64,000 nucleotides of DNA, taken from positions 3,916,001 to 3,980,000 of the forward strand of contig NZ_CP045067.1 in assembly GCF_016864015.1 (NCBI RefSeq), in the 5' to 3' direction. How positions within the stretch are numbered: position 1 is the first letter of the stretch; each line of letters starts with the position of its first letter. The position numbers and the translations under genes were made by a program. The notes under the pieces are model-generated. The model did no database searches, was not told where the DNA came from, and saw only the letters and a program-made list of their open reading frames with translations. Origin of the DNA: Lacinutrix sp. WUR7. Lineage in GTDB: Bacteria > Bacteroidota > Bacteroidia > Flavobacteriales > Flavobacteriaceae. Positions 1-8,929 of this stretch are shown one piece after another.

Positions 1-554
1 ACTTTATACTACATAAACCTTATGGCTATTTAAGTCAGTTAATAAACAACCAAAATAAAAGGAAGAATAAACGCTTACTAGGCGAATTATACGATTTTCC
101 AGAAGGCACTATGGCCATTGGTAGATTAGACGAAAACTCAGAAGGCTTATTATTTTTAACTACTAACGGAAAAGTAAGTGAAACCATCCGAAGCGCTAAA
201 GTTGAAAAAGAATATTTCGCTCAAGTAGACGGCATAATTACGGAGCAAGCAATGCAACAGCTACAAGAAGGAGTGAAAATTGGAATAAACGGCACAAAAT
301 ACACTACCAAACCCTGTAAAGTAAGGGCTGTAATTACTGTAGACGACTTTCCTTTTGCAGATAGAAAAGTTAGAGATGCGCGACACGGACCAATGTCTTG
401 GGTTTCTATAACGTTAACAGAAGGTAAGTTTAGACAAGTCCGAAAAATGACTGCAGCTGTTGGATATCCAACCTTGCGTTTAGTAAGAGTACGAATTGGT
501 GATATATTACTAAAATTAAAGTCAGGAGAAATAGAAAAAATAAATGCTTTTTAG
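1..554 (+). CDS. RluE/RsuA-family 23S rRNA pseudouridine synthase, 5'-truncated by window edge
   Basis: The reading frame is open from base 3 and enters the window already inside the gene, giving 183 residues. The beginning reads LHKPYGYLSQ, the usual start of the RsuA/RluE catalytic fold, and GRLDENSEGLLFLT carries the catalytic aspartate (about residue 43 of the visible part). The C-terminal GKFRQVRKMTAAVGYPTLRLVR block is typical of enzymes that isomerise a single uridine in rRNA. The LHKPxGxLSQ start and the lack of a visible S4 domain favour RluE (position 2457 of 23S rRNA) over RsuA or RluB. The family is clear; the exact target nucleotide is inferred. The ATG at 111 is internal, not the start. 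Confidence 0.9.
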   Translation, partial: FILHKPYGYLSQLINNQNKRKNKRLLGELYDFPEGTMAIGRLDENSEGLLFLTTNGKVSETIRSAKVEKEYFAQVDGIITEQAMQQLQEGVKIGINGTKYTTKPCKVRAVITVDDFPFADRKVRDARHGPMSWVSITLTEGKFRQVRKMTAAVGYPTLRLVRVRIGDILLKLKSGEIEKINAF

Positions 555-767
555 TCTCTCATTTGCTACTTCGTAACTTTTTAAATCTATTGGAATAATA
601 AGCACATACTACTCTAAAAATTAAAGTTTTAACCATTATTTTAATTGTTTTCACTTTCATTTCCGACAAAAAACAAAACCTTAAACACCTGTTTACTAAT
701 AGTTTACATTTTAATATTTTTATTATACATTAGGTATTATTTATTATTTTTTTGTATCTTGCACGTT

Positions 768-1148
768 ATGACAGCAGCAGACAAACAAGTAAATTTAGAA
801 TTTTTAAAAGAGAGTATTTTATATCTAGAAAACAAAGGCTTTGATAATATTCAAGCAGATGTTGAAGGTTATGAAACACCAAAATCTTATACTAAAAAAA
901 GTAAAGGTGTTGATTCTTCCATAACTCCTGACATTGTAGCAGAAAAAGCCGGAAGAAAGCACTATTTTGAAATTGGTTTAAAAAGTGAAGAACCTACACT
1001 TTTAAAATCTAAATGGCGTTTCTTAGATGTTTTATCTAGAATGAAAGACGATAGATTTAAAGTAATTACACGTCGTGGTCATTACAAGTTTACACAAGAT
1101 ATGCTTGATGATCTTAACTTAGACAAAGAGCCAATTAAATTACCTTAA
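768..1148 (+). CDS. Conserved hypothetical protein, 126 aa
   Basis: I do not recognise a named function. The protein starts MTAADKQVNLEF at 768. The frame is open further upstream to 645, but that extension is translated leader DNA rich in Phe/Ile/Leu/Tyr and overlaps promoter-like sequence (TTTGTATCTTGC at about 751-762), so 768 is preferred. The product is soluble, charged and lysine-rich, with the segment PDIVAEKAGRKHYFEIGLKSEE that resembles a small nuclease-like (PD-(D/E)xK-like) core: D, then E-I-G, then K. That resemblance is only a suggestion. Its end overlaps the end of the convergent mscL by 4 bp. Confidence 0.75.
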   Translation: MTAADKQVNLEFLKESILYLENKGFDNIQADVEGYETPKSYTKKSKGVDSSITPDIVAEKAGRKHYFEIGLKSEEPTLLKSKWRFLDVLSRMKDDRFKVITRRGHYKFTQDMLDDLNLDKEPIKLP

Positions 1149-1591
1149 TTTTTAGTAGCTTTTAGTAATTTATTTTGTTCCTCCATTAAATCATTGAGCT
1201 TTGCTAAAAGCTCAATATCTTTGGGAGTAGCCACAGTTGTGTCTTTTTCATCGTGCGCCTTTGTGCGCAATCGATTCATTGCTTTTACAACCAAGAACAC
1301 CGTTAATCCAACGATTAAAAAATCAAGAGAGACTTCTAAGAAAGTTCCGTACTCTATAACAACTTCTTTGGTAGTCGCCACACCTTCACTATTATTTACA
1401 GCATCACGAAGTATATATTTTTTATCCTGAAAATTTAAGCCATCGGTCATTAAAGACAAAGGTGGCATCATTACCTTTTTTACTAATACATCTATTACCT
1501 TATTAAAAGATGCACCAATAATGATACCGATTGCCATATCCATCATATTTCCTTTTACAGCAAACTCCTTAAACTCTTTTAAAAATTTCAT
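1145..1591 (-). CDS. mscL: Large-conductance mechanosensitive channel MscL
   Basis: MscL forms a homopentameric inner-membrane pore that opens under membrane tension and releases solutes on hypo-osmotic shock. The sequence KEFAVKGNMMDMAIGIIIGASFNKVIDVLVKKVMMPP is the MscL N-terminal amphipathic helix plus TM1; TM2 is around FLEVSLDFLIVGLTVFLVVKA; the C-terminal bundle helix is AKLNDLMEEQNKLLKA. The 148-aa length fits the family. An in-frame codon at 1624 would add 11 residues, but a perfect TATATTTG promoter box lies at 1612-1619, so the ATG at 1591 (MKFLKEF) is the likely start. Confidence 0.96.
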   Translation of the reverse strand: MKFLKEFKEFAVKGNMMDMAIGIIIGASFNKVIDVLVKKVMMPPLSLMTDGLNFQDKKYILRDAVNNSEGVATTKEVVIEYGTFLEVSLDFLIVGLTVFLVVKAMNRLRTKAHDEKDTTVATPKDIELLAKLNDLMEEQNKLLKATKN

Positions 1592-1611
1592 CTTTCTATT
1601 ATTTAAAGCTG

Positions 1612-1640
1612 CAAATATATTCATTTAGAACAGAAACAAA
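1612..1640 (-). promoter_or_regulatory. mscL promoter (TTTG-N17-TATATTTG)
   Basis: On the reverse strand TTTG (1637-1640) is followed after 17 nt by TATATTTG (1612-1619), matching the Bacteroidota -33/-7 consensus TTTG/TAnnTTTG. The box ends 20 nt before the chosen mscL ATG. Confidence 0.65.
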
Positions 1641-1910
1641 TCCATTCCTTTTAAATAAAAAAAACAGAACTCCCCTATACCAAACCATTCTGTGGTTTCA
1701 TAAAGCGATTTATTAAGACATAAAAACTATTGAAAAATCACAGAATCGGATCTCATATTAAAAAGACATTATAGACCGTTGTTATACCTTCACCGATGCT
1801 AAATTAAAGATATGCGCATAACTATTAATACGCTAGCAACCAATCTATTAACATTTTAACGAACACTTCTTATTTCTACAAATAAAGTAAAAACTTAAAA
1901 TCAACTATCC

Positions 1911-1950
1911 AAATATGGGGTAGTACAGCAAGCCATACTACCCCATATTT
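1911..1950. terminator. Perfect 15-bp hairpin downstream of the ccsBA gene
   Basis: AAATATGGGGTAGTA (1911-1925) and its exact reverse complement (1936-1950) flank a 10-nt loop. It lies 46 nt after the stop of the reverse-strand cytochrome c biogenesis gene. No long T-tract follows, so it may be a terminator-like 3' hairpin or a small repeat. The rest of 1641-1996 shows no gene that I can support. Confidence 0.5.
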
Positions 1951-1996
1951 AAATGAAATAAACCGAAGAAAGGCAAGTCCTTAACTACACTTAACG

Positions 1997-4900
1997 CTAT
2001 TTCTTATAAAACTTAGCATACTTTCTATAGGCAAAGAAACCAAGCAAAGTAACAATAGCACATGAGATTCCTATAATTTTAACGCTCATCACCTGATCTC
2101 CACTTGCATAAGAGTGTAATCCTGCAAGATAAAAGTTCACTCCAAAATAGGTCATCATTATACTAGCAAAAGCTATTATCGACATCAAGTTAAAGCCAAA
2201 ACGACCACGAAGTCCAGGAACTATACGCATGTGTAACACAAACGCATACACCATAATACTAATTAAAGCCCAAGTTTCTTTAGGGTCCCAACCCCAATAT
2301 CTTCCCCAACTTTCGTTTGCCCACATACCACCAAGAAAGTTTCCTATGGTAAGCATGACTAAACCAACAGTTAAAGCCATTTCATTAATAATGGTTAACT
2401 CTTTGATGTTGATTAACATTTTCTCTTTATTCTTATCTGTAGTCGCAATCATTAAAATAAGAGAAACGATTCCTAAAATCATTCCTAAAACAAATGGCCC
2501 GTAACTTGCAACAATAATAGATACGTGTATCATTAACCAGTAACTATTTAAAACGGGTTGCAGATTTGCAATTGCAGGATCTAACCAGTTTTGATGTGCA
2601 AAGAACAAAATAATAGATGCTACAAAAGCTGTAGACGCAATAGTTAAATCACTTTTTCTACCAAAGAACAAACCAAATAACATTGCAGACCAAGCTACAT
2701 ATAACATAGTTTCATACGTATCACTCCAAGGTGCATGACCTGAAATATACCAACGTGTTATTAAACCAATAGTGTGGGCTATAAATAAAGCTATAATTAG
2801 CCATTTACTAATTTTTACAGCGACATCAATACCTTTTCTTTTACTACTTAATATTTGTGTTATTAAAAATACAAACATTAAGAATCCAGCCAATAGGTAA
2901 TATCTATATAAATTCTTAAAAATATTGTATTTGTTATAATTAATCTCTGCGCTTATTTTATTATCGCTAAGCATTACCTCACTTCCGTATTTATGCTGTG
3001 TTTTATTAAAGGATTCTAATAATTTTTCAGCTTCGGTATAATCTCCAGATTGTTTCGCTTTATTTAAAGTAAATAGATATGCTGAAAACCCAGAATTCAC
3101 AAAGTTTCCGTAAAGGGAATCTGTAATCTTTTCTTTATAACCTTCCTTTCTATATTCTAAAGGAGAGATCCATTTATTATTGTCGTCTTCAGGTACAGGA
3201 AATATTTTTAATGTTAACCCTTCAATCGCATTCGACAAAACAGTGGCACGTTGATCTGCTAACTTTAATTCTTTTTGATACCCGTTTGGTGATTTCGTTT
3301 TATACGCATCTTCTAAATACGGATTCAACTTATAACTTAAGTTTTCGTCAAAGAAATCTACAATAGTTGCATAATTTTTCTCCTTCGGAATACCTAAAAT
3401 CGTTTTAAGCGAATCTGTTTTCATCGCCTTTAGGTATATAATAGGGACATTATACCAAAGTAACGGACTCTCGCTTATAGAAAGTAATATTTGATTAGGT
3501 GTTAATCCTGCATAGGTTTCACTATGGTGTATTTTTCTAACTAACTCCGATGCGTATGTATTCATAGGCATCATACGCCCACTTAAATCCTGAATAACTA
3601 ATCGTCCAAATTTATCTGCATGTTCTTTTGGTGTCGCATTAGCAATCAAAATAGAATCTATTTGTGCTGGAGTTGGTGCTTGATGCTGTTCTTCCTGTGC
3701 AAAAGTCTGCATAGCGAAACACAGAAATACTACGGAAAGCAACTTTGCTTTTTTAACTTTAATCTTATCCAAATGCCTTCTTAAATCTCCAAATCTAGAT
3801 CCTTTGGAAAAGAATATTGCTATCATACCAAAATATAGTAAAAAGTAACCAATATAGGTAATCCAAGTTCCCCAAAAATCATGATTTACAGAAAGTATAG
3901 TTCCTTTTTCATCTGGATCAAAGTTCGATTGAAAAAACTTATAACCACCATGATTTAGAATATTGTTCATATAAATTCTATAATCAAAATCGCCTTCTTT
4001 TTCATCTAAAACAGTTACTTCACTAGCATAAGAAGAATAACTTCTTTCTGTACCAGGATAACGTTCTGCAATAAAATCGTTTAGCTTTATACTAAAAGGA
4101 AGCTCTAAAACTTTTGCTCCATAACGAAACGCAAAGTCCAAACCACCAATTTTAACTTGTTTAAATGCATTGTTTTTATATGGACCTCCAAGAAGTCCTA
4201 CTCTTTTTGTTTCCCCATTTGCAGTTACTTTTAAAACAATACCGTCTTCGTCACCTTTAAACATTTCCGACTTCTTTACAATATCAAATTCCCCCTTCAC
4301 CACTGGCTTAGGAAAAACCATTTGCATACTACCAATTACATAACGAGAACGTAAAACTAATGGTTGTAAACTGTCCTTTATCAAGCTTCCTGATTCCATG
4401 GTTGCCATGGTTAGATATTCTCCTTCAAATGGAGAATGAATATTTAATCGATCACCTTCTTGTGTAATATTTATAGCACCCTTTGTAGGCTTATTTAATG
4501 CTATTAAAACATTATGAATACTTTGAACTTCTCCTGATTTTAAAAAATGATTATGAGGTCCATCACTTCCTGCTTCCACAATTTTTAGATATTCTTCTCC
4601 GGTTTCACTTGGAACAATATCTTCTTCTGCGCCACCTACAAACTTCTCTAACTCAATGCTAACCGGTTGGTTATTATAATGAGTATTTACTTCAAAACTA
4701 TTTTCTAAACGTGGCGAAAAATCTACGGCACGTTCTACTGGTAATCTTTGTGGAACACCATCAATCTCGTAGTCTCCATCAATATACGTTGTTATGTATA
4801 TTTTTTGCGATAAGAATTTACTTTCGGTGGCACCTTCACGAATTGGCATCATACCTTCAAAACTTGCATATCGAGTAATAAATGCTCCTAGTAGTATAAA

Positions 4901-5170
4901 TATGAAAGACAAATGCAGCACTAAAGTTGCCCATTTTTCCTTTTTATATAAACGGAATCTGAAAATATTTCCAACAAAATTGATAACAAAAAACAGCATG
5001 ATACCTTCAAACCACCACGTGTTATATATTAAATTCCTACTGTATGGCGTTGGAGAGGTATCCATTCCTGCATCCATAAAAGTACCAACAGCCATTGCTG
5101 TTGCAAATAAAATAAAAAGAATAGCAGTTAGTCTGGTTGAGAACAGAATATTGGAGAGTTTCTTTAGCAT
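1997..5170 (-). CDS. Fused cytochrome c biogenesis protein CcsB-CcsA (ResB/ResC fusion), 1057 aa
   Basis: This membrane protein exports haem and attaches it to apocytochromes c (system II). The N-terminal third is ResB/CcsB-like: TM helices at about 10-30, 50-75 and 80-100 and then a large periplasmic domain, with a further TM near 440-460. A central periplasmic stretch (about 490-760) follows. The C-terminal part is CcsA/ResC-like, multi-pass, with the haem-handling WWD signature WGRYWGWDPKETWAL near residue 970 and conserved histidines (HAPWSDTYETM, MIHVSIIVASYGPF). Start chosen at ATG 5170 (MLKKLSN); a GTG two codons earlier is possible. A TAAATTTG box lies at 5196-5203. Such fusions are usual in Bacteroidota. 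Confidence 0.95.
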   Translation of the reverse strand: MLKKLSNILFSTRLTAILFILFATAMAVGTFMDAGMDTSPTPYSRNLIYNTWWFEGIMLFFVINFVGNIFRFRLYKKEKWATLVLHLSFIFILLGAFITRYASFEGMMPIREGATESKFLSQKIYITTYIDGDYEIDGVPQRLPVERAVDFSPRLENSFEVNTHYNNQPVSIELEKFVGGAEEDIVPSETGEEYLKIVEAGSDGPHNHFLKSGEVQSIHNVLIALNKPTKGAINITQEGDRLNIHSPFEGEYLTMATMESGSLIKDSLQPLVLRSRYVIGSMQMVFPKPVVKGEFDIVKKSEMFKGDEDGIVLKVTANGETKRVGLLGGPYKNNAFKQVKIGGLDFAFRYGAKVLELPFSIKLNDFIAERYPGTERSYSSYASEVTVLDEKEGDFDYRIYMNNILNHGGYKFFQSNFDPDEKGTILSVNHDFWGTWITYIGYFLLYFGMIAIFFSKGSRFGDLRRHLDKIKVKKAKLLSVVFLCFAMQTFAQEEQHQAPTPAQIDSILIANATPKEHADKFGRLVIQDLSGRMMPMNTYASELVRKIHHSETYAGLTPNQILLSISESPLLWYNVPIIYLKAMKTDSLKTILGIPKEKNYATIVDFFDENLSYKLNPYLEDAYKTKSPNGYQKELKLADQRATVLSNAIEGLTLKIFPVPEDDNNKWISPLEYRKEGYKEKITDSLYGNFVNSGFSAYLFTLNKAKQSGDYTEAEKLLESFNKTQHKYGSEVMLSDNKISAEINYNKYNIFKNLYRYYLLAGFLMFVFLITQILSSKRKGIDVAVKISKWLIIALFIAHTIGLITRWYISGHAPWSDTYETMLYVAWSAMLFGLFFGRKSDLTIASTAFVASIILFFAHQNWLDPAIANLQPVLNSYWLMIHVSIIVASYGPFVLGMILGIVSLILMIATTDKNKEKMLINIKELTIINEMALTVGLVMLTIGNFLGGMWANESWGRYWGWDPKETWALISIMVYAFVLHMRIVPGLRGRFGFNLMSIIAFASIMMTYFGVNFYLAGLHSYASGDQVMSVKIIGISCAIVTLLGFFAYRKYAKFYKK

Positions 5171-5195
5171 AATCACAAGCTTTTTTTTGCTCGTG

Positions 5196-5203
5196 CAAAT
5201 TTA
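5196..5203 (-). promoter_or_regulatory. -7 box TAAATTTG of the ccsBA gene
   Basis: Exact TAnnTTTG match on the reverse strand, 25 nt before the ATG at 5170. No TTTG is seen at the expected -33 spacing. Confidence 0.5.
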
Positions 5204-5398
5204 GGGTTTTTTGTTTATTTAAGAGTCTAAACGAAACAAATATTGTGTTAAATTATGCTTCCCTTATAACTTCGTCTGTTTTTGAAAAGAATTTACGAAA
5301 CCACTCTAATCACTATAAACTTTGCCAAGTATTTTGTTCCACAGAATCACACTTCCAAAAAATCGCAAAACGTTGAAGCTTTTGACACTAATTACTAG

Positions 5399-5450
5399 GA
5401 CTGAATACTGAGACCGAATACTGCGACTGAATACTGTGACTGAATCCTGC
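5399..5450. repeat. Tandem repeat, four 13-bp units
   Basis: Four consecutive 13-bp units of the form GACTGAATACTGN, each differing at one or two bases (GACTGAATACTGA, GACCGAATACTGC, GACTGAATACTGT, GACTGAATCCTGC). The array ends directly at the stop codon of the haemoglobin gene (5451). Similar CAGT-rich micro-repeats occur near 7275-7300, 28153-28213 and 54919-54950. The remainder of 5204-5398 holds no gene that I can see. Confidence 0.85.
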
Positions 5451-5855
5451 TTACTCCTTTCCTCGTGCAGCAAAAATATTCATATACATAAAAGTGCCCA
5501 TTTTTCTGGCTCTTCGTTTTGCATTATCTGCAATTTCCCCTTCAAACATTTCGTCTAAAGTTTGATACCATAAATTTAACCAAATACCAAAGTGTAGATT
5601 ATCTATAGTATGGTTAAATTTCTTGTCTACTCTAACATGTGCTTCTAACGGATTTCCACGATATTTCTTTTCTAATTTTCGAGTCATAAAAAGACTCGTT
5701 TCCCAAAAAGTAGTCAAGTGTTCCAAATGTGCTTCCCAATCTGTAATGGTTTCATTAAAAAACGGGCCAAGTGTTTCCTCTTTCCTAACTTTTTTATAAA
5801 AATTAGAAACTAACAAAAAGATATCTTCTCGCGTATTTATATCGGATTTATTCAT
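5451..5855 (-). CDS. Group III truncated haemoglobin
   Basis: A 134-aa globin of the trHbIII class, a cytoplasmic haem protein linked to oxygen or nitric oxide chemistry. YRGNPLEAHVRVDKKF contains the proximal haem-ligand histidine (about His73), and the helix with LHFGIWLNLWYQTLDEMFEG is the typical G/H region. FYKKVRKEETLGPFF matches the B-helix/CD entry. Length and motifs agree with complete family members. A TAATTTCG box (5861-5868) lies 5 nt before the ATG, so the mRNA may be leaderless. Physiological substrate unknown. Confidence 0.92.
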   Translation of the reverse strand: MNKSDINTREDIFLLVSNFYKKVRKEETLGPFFNETITDWEAHLEHLTTFWETSLFMTRKLEKKYRGNPLEAHVRVDKKFNHTIDNLHFGIWLNLWYQTLDEMFEGEIADNAKRRARKMGTFMYMNIFAARGKE

Positions 5856-5860
5856 GTTAT

Positions 5861-5868
5861 CGAAATTA
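5861..5868 (-). promoter_or_regulatory. Near-consensus -7 box TAATTTCG of the haemoglobin gene
   Basis: One mismatch to TAnnTTTG; only 5 nt (ATAAC) separate it from the ATG at 5855. Confidence 0.35.
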
Positions 5869-5938
5869 AGTCTTTATTTTGAAAAAAGGAATTAAATATT
5901 CTTAATTAGTAATTGATTATTCTTATTATTTTAGCAAA

Positions 5939-6733
5939 ATGATTAACGTAGTATTACTTGGTGCAGGAAATGTAGCAACCCACTTATTTAAAGCTTTTAC
6001 AAATGCGGAAGAAGTAACTGTAAAACAATGGTATAATAGAAACCTAAGAACCATTGAAAAGCATAAAAACAAAGTTGCAATTACAGATAATTTAGAGGAT
6101 TTAGTAGCAGCAGACATTTACATTTTAGCCGTAAGTGACGATGCTGTCGCCGATTTATCTTCACAACTTCCGTTTGAAAACAGATTAGTGGTGCATACTT
6201 CTGGTAGTGTTAGCTTATATGCTATTGACAAAAAACACAAACGTGGTGTTTTCTATCCGTTACAAACGTTTAGCAAAGCTGCTAATGTCGATTTTTCAGA
6301 TGTTCCTTTGTGTTTAGAAGCTTTAAAAAACAAAGAAGATCTTCCTATCTTGAAAAAATTAGCAAAAGCAATTGGTAGTCAACCACATAAAGTGAATAGC
6401 GATCAACGTGCTGCCTTACATTTGGCTGCTGTTTTTGTGAATAATTTCACCAATCAGATTTACAGACTAGCACATGAAATCACAGAATCTCAAGGTGCAG
6501 AATTTGAAATATTAAAACCCTTAATTAAAGAAACAGCTAGAAAGCTAGACGAAGTTTCTCCTTTTCTAGCACAAACTGGTCCTGCAAAACGCAACGACAA
6601 AAAGACAATAAAAAAACATTTAAAAGCGCTAACTGATGAACATCATAAAGACGTTTACGAGTTGCTAACTAAATCAATACAACAAACACATGGCACTTTC
6701 ACTAAACCGAAAGCGAAGCCAAATAAAAAATAA
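5939..6733 (+). CDS. Rossmann-like and DUF2520 domain-containing protein
   Basis: A 264-aa protein with an N-terminal NAD(P)-type Rossmann fold (INVVLLGAGNVATHLFKAF, residues 2-20) and a C-terminal all-helical DUF2520 domain (from about residue 130, DQRAALHLAAVFVNNFTNQIY). The layout resembles ProC-type reductases, but the substrate is unknown. The gene is 5 nt ahead of the KdsC-like phosphatase gene and probably in one transcript with it. Confidence 0.88.
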   Translation: MINVVLLGAGNVATHLFKAFTNAEEVTVKQWYNRNLRTIEKHKNKVAITDNLEDLVAADIYILAVSDDAVADLSSQLPFENRLVVHTSGSVSLYAIDKKHKRGVFYPLQTFSKAANVDFSDVPLCLEALKNKEDLPILKKLAKAIGSQPHKVNSDQRAALHLAAVFVNNFTNQIYRLAHEITESQGAEFEILKPLIKETARKLDEVSPFLAQTGPAKRNDKKTIKKHLKALTDEHHKDVYELLTKSIQQTHGTFTKPKAKPNKK

Positions 6734-6738
6734 ATACC

Positions 6739-7269
6739 ATGGAAGACAAAAGCTATAAAGAATACCTAAACCAAATCACTACATTTATTTTTGATGTAGA
6801 CGGCGTACTTACAGACGGAACCGTAACGGTTACCACAGATGGCGAAATGCTAAGAACCATGAACATCAAAGATGGTTATGCTTTAAAAACTGCTGTAGAT
6901 AAAGGGTATCATGTATGTATTATTTCTGGTGGAAGTAATGAAGGCGTTAGAAAACGTTTAGAAAACTTAGGTCTTACTGACATTTATCTTGGCGCACATA
7001 ATAAAATTGAGCAGCTTAACGATTACCTAGAAAAGCATAGCTTAAAATTAGAAAATGCTTTATACATGGGAGATGACATTCCGGATTACCCAGTTATGCA
7101 ATTAGTTGGCCTACCTGCTTGTCCGCAAGATGCTGTTCCAGAAATCAAAGCTATTTCGAAGTATATTTCACACAAAAACGGAGGAAAAGGTGCTGTTCGT
7201 GATGTTATTGAGCAAGTACTAAAAGTACAAGGAAAATGGAATGGTAGCTTTGATGCGAAGTATGACTAG
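6739..7269 (+). CDS. KdsC-like HAD phosphatase (KDO 8-phosphate phosphatase family)
   Basis: A 176-aa C0-type HAD phosphatase. The catalytic motif FDVDGVLTDG has the nucleophile Asp19 and acid/base Asp21; motif II is IISGG; MGDDIPDYPVM is motif III. Members with this compact form hydrolyse 3-deoxy-D-manno-octulosonate 8-phosphate in LPS inner-core synthesis. The exact substrate is inferred from the family. It follows the DUF2520 gene closely. Confidence 0.9.
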   Translation: MEDKSYKEYLNQITTFIFDVDGVLTDGTVTVTTDGEMLRTMNIKDGYALKTAVDKGYHVCIISGGSNEGVRKRLENLGLTDIYLGAHNKIEQLNDYLEKHSLKLENALYMGDDIPDYPVMQLVGLPACPQDAVPEIKAISKYISHKNGGKGAVRDVIEQVLKVQGKWNGSFDAKYD

Positions 7270-7369
7270 GTTTTAGTGTTCAGCCACAGTTGCAGTGTTC
7301 CAAAAATAAAATACTCGTGTAATCCTTGTCCTTTTTTAATTATTACTTTTTAATTTTTACTTTAAATAA

Positions 7370-8284
7370 ATGCAAAGTATTTTAAAACTCATTCGCTGGA
7401 AAAACTTAATCATGATTGCCTTGGTGCAATTATTAATTAAATATGCGCTTTTCGAGCCTTTTGGAGTAACCATTACATTAAACGGCATAGGTATTTCGGT
7501 TTTAATTTTAGCTACATTATGTTTGGCTGCTGCAGGAAACATTATAAATGACATTTATGATGTAGAAACCGACTTAGTAAACAAACCAGAACGCGTAATT
7601 GTTGGTAAAACCATTTCAGAAAAAACAGCCTATAACTTGTTTTTCGCGCTTAATATTATTGGTGTTGGACTTGGCTTTTACTTGTCGCATGTGGTTGGTA
7701 AAAGTCCGTTTTTCACCTTATTCGTGATTATTTCAGCACTACTTTACATTTATGCTTCCTATTTAAAACAACTGCCTTTTATTGGCAATATTGTGATTTC
7801 TGCTTTAGTCGCTTTAAGCTTAATTATTGTCAGTATTTTTGATTTACTTCCTGCGATTACCCCTTCCAATAAAGAAGCTCAATTAACTTTTTTTAAAATT
7901 GTTCTAGACTACGCTCTTTTCGCATTTATTATAAATCTTATTCGCGAAATGGTTAAAGACATGGAAGATATTGATGGAGATTACAAAGCACAGATGAACA
8001 CATTGCCCATTGCTATTGGAAGAGATCGAGCGAATAAAATCATCTTTATTCTTTCATTAATCCCTATAGTTGCTGTTATATTTTACATCACTAATTTTTT
8101 ATATAAACAAGAAATTGCTGTTGCTTACTTCCTAATACTCGTAGTAGCTCCCCTGATTTATATTAGTATAAAACTGTTTTCAGCAAAAACAAAAAAAGAA
8201 TATTCACATATTAGTATTATATTAAAACTTGTTATGCTTTTCGGAATGCTTTCCATGCTACTTTATCCTTTAATTTTAAAATAA
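7370..8284 (+). CDS. UbiA-family prenyltransferase (geranylgeranylglycerol-phosphate geranylgeranyltransferase-like)
   Basis: An integral membrane enzyme (304 aa, about eight TM helices) that moves a prenyl chain onto an acceptor. The first Asp-rich motif is NDIYDVETDLVNKPER (about residues 60-75) and the second is DMEDIDGDYKAQMNTLPIAIG (about 200-220). Flavobacterial members are commonly assigned to the GGGP-synthase-partner type; the acceptor is not decided by the sequence. Its TAA overlaps the next ATG by one base (TAATG), so it is translationally coupled to maf. Confidence 0.88.
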   Translation: MQSILKLIRWKNLIMIALVQLLIKYALFEPFGVTITLNGIGISVLILATLCLAAAGNIINDIYDVETDLVNKPERVIVGKTISEKTAYNLFFALNIIGVGLGFYLSHVVGKSPFFTLFVIISALLYIYASYLKQLPFIGNIVISALVALSLIIVSIFDLLPAITPSNKEAQLTFFKIVLDYALFAFIINLIREMVKDMEDIDGDYKAQMNTLPIAIGRDRANKIIFILSLIPIVAVIFYITNFLYKQEIAVAYFLILVVAPLIYISIKLFSAKTKKEYSHISIILKLVMLFGMLSMLLYPLILK

Positions 8285-8871
8285 TGCTAAAAGAAAAACT
8301 TAAAAATTACAATCTGATTCTTGCTTCTGCTTCACCTAGAAGACAGAAATTTTTCTCAGATCTAGATCTAGATTTTACTATTCAATTAAAACCCGTTGTT
8401 GAAGAATACCCTAAGAAACTTCGTCATTTTGAAATCACAGATTATCTAGCACAACTAAAGGCCCTTCCTTTTAAAGCCGATTTACAAGCCAAAAATATTT
8501 TGGTAACTAGTGATACTATTGTTTGGCAAAACGAAAAAGCATTAGGAAAACCTAGAGATAGAGACGAAGCTTTTCAAATATTAAAAGCCTTAAGCAATGC
8601 AACACATGAAGTTATTACATCCGTTTGTTTTACGACTACAAATTCGCAAAAAACAGTAAGTAATGTTACTAAAGTTACCTTTAAAGAATTAACCGATGAC
8701 GAAATTAATTACTATCTAGACCATTATAAACCTTATGATAAAGCTGGTGCTTACGGCATACAAGACTGGATTGGCTATATCGCAATTACTAAAATTGAAG
8801 GTTCTCATTATAATGTGATGGGTTTACCCCTTCATTTAGTGTATCAAACATTATTAGAAATTGTAAACTAA
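8284..8871 (+). CDS. Maf-like nucleoside triphosphate pyrophosphatase
   Basis: A 195-aa Maf/YhdE family enzyme that cleaves dTTP/UTP or modified NTPs to monophosphates. ILASASPRRQ (residues 13-22) is the Maf signature; the TSDTIVW acidic site and DKAGAYGIQ are also conserved. One base overlaps the upstream prenyltransferase gene. The dTTP/UTP-type substrate preference is likely but inferred. Confidence 0.92.
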   Translation: MLKEKLKNYNLILASASPRRQKFFSDLDLDFTIQLKPVVEEYPKKLRHFEITDYLAQLKALPFKADLQAKNILVTSDTIVWQNEKALGKPRDRDEAFQILKALSNATHEVITSVCFTTTNSQKTVSNVTKVTFKELTDDEINYYLDHYKPYDKAGAYGIQDWIGYIAITKIEGSHYNVMGLPLHLVYQTLLEIVN

Positions 8872-8879
8872 CCGCTTTT

Positions 8880-8913
8880 TTTGTTTTTAAGAACGAAATC
8901 TAATTTATCTTTG
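8880..8913 (+). promoter_or_regulatory. Promoter TTTG-N22-TATCTTTG of the MscS-type channel gene
   Basis: TTTG (8880-8883) and TATCTTTG (8906-8913) match the Bacteroidota consensus with 22-nt spacing, 16 nt before the ATG at 8930. Confidence 0.65.
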
Positions 8914-8929
8914 TGCTTTAATAAAGTTT

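Noticed and set aside
645-767. N-terminal extension of the 126-aa protein
   Set aside because: It is hydrophobic translation of AT-rich leader DNA and covers a promoter-like TTTGTATCTTGC sequence; the ATG at 768 begins the charged, conserved-looking part.
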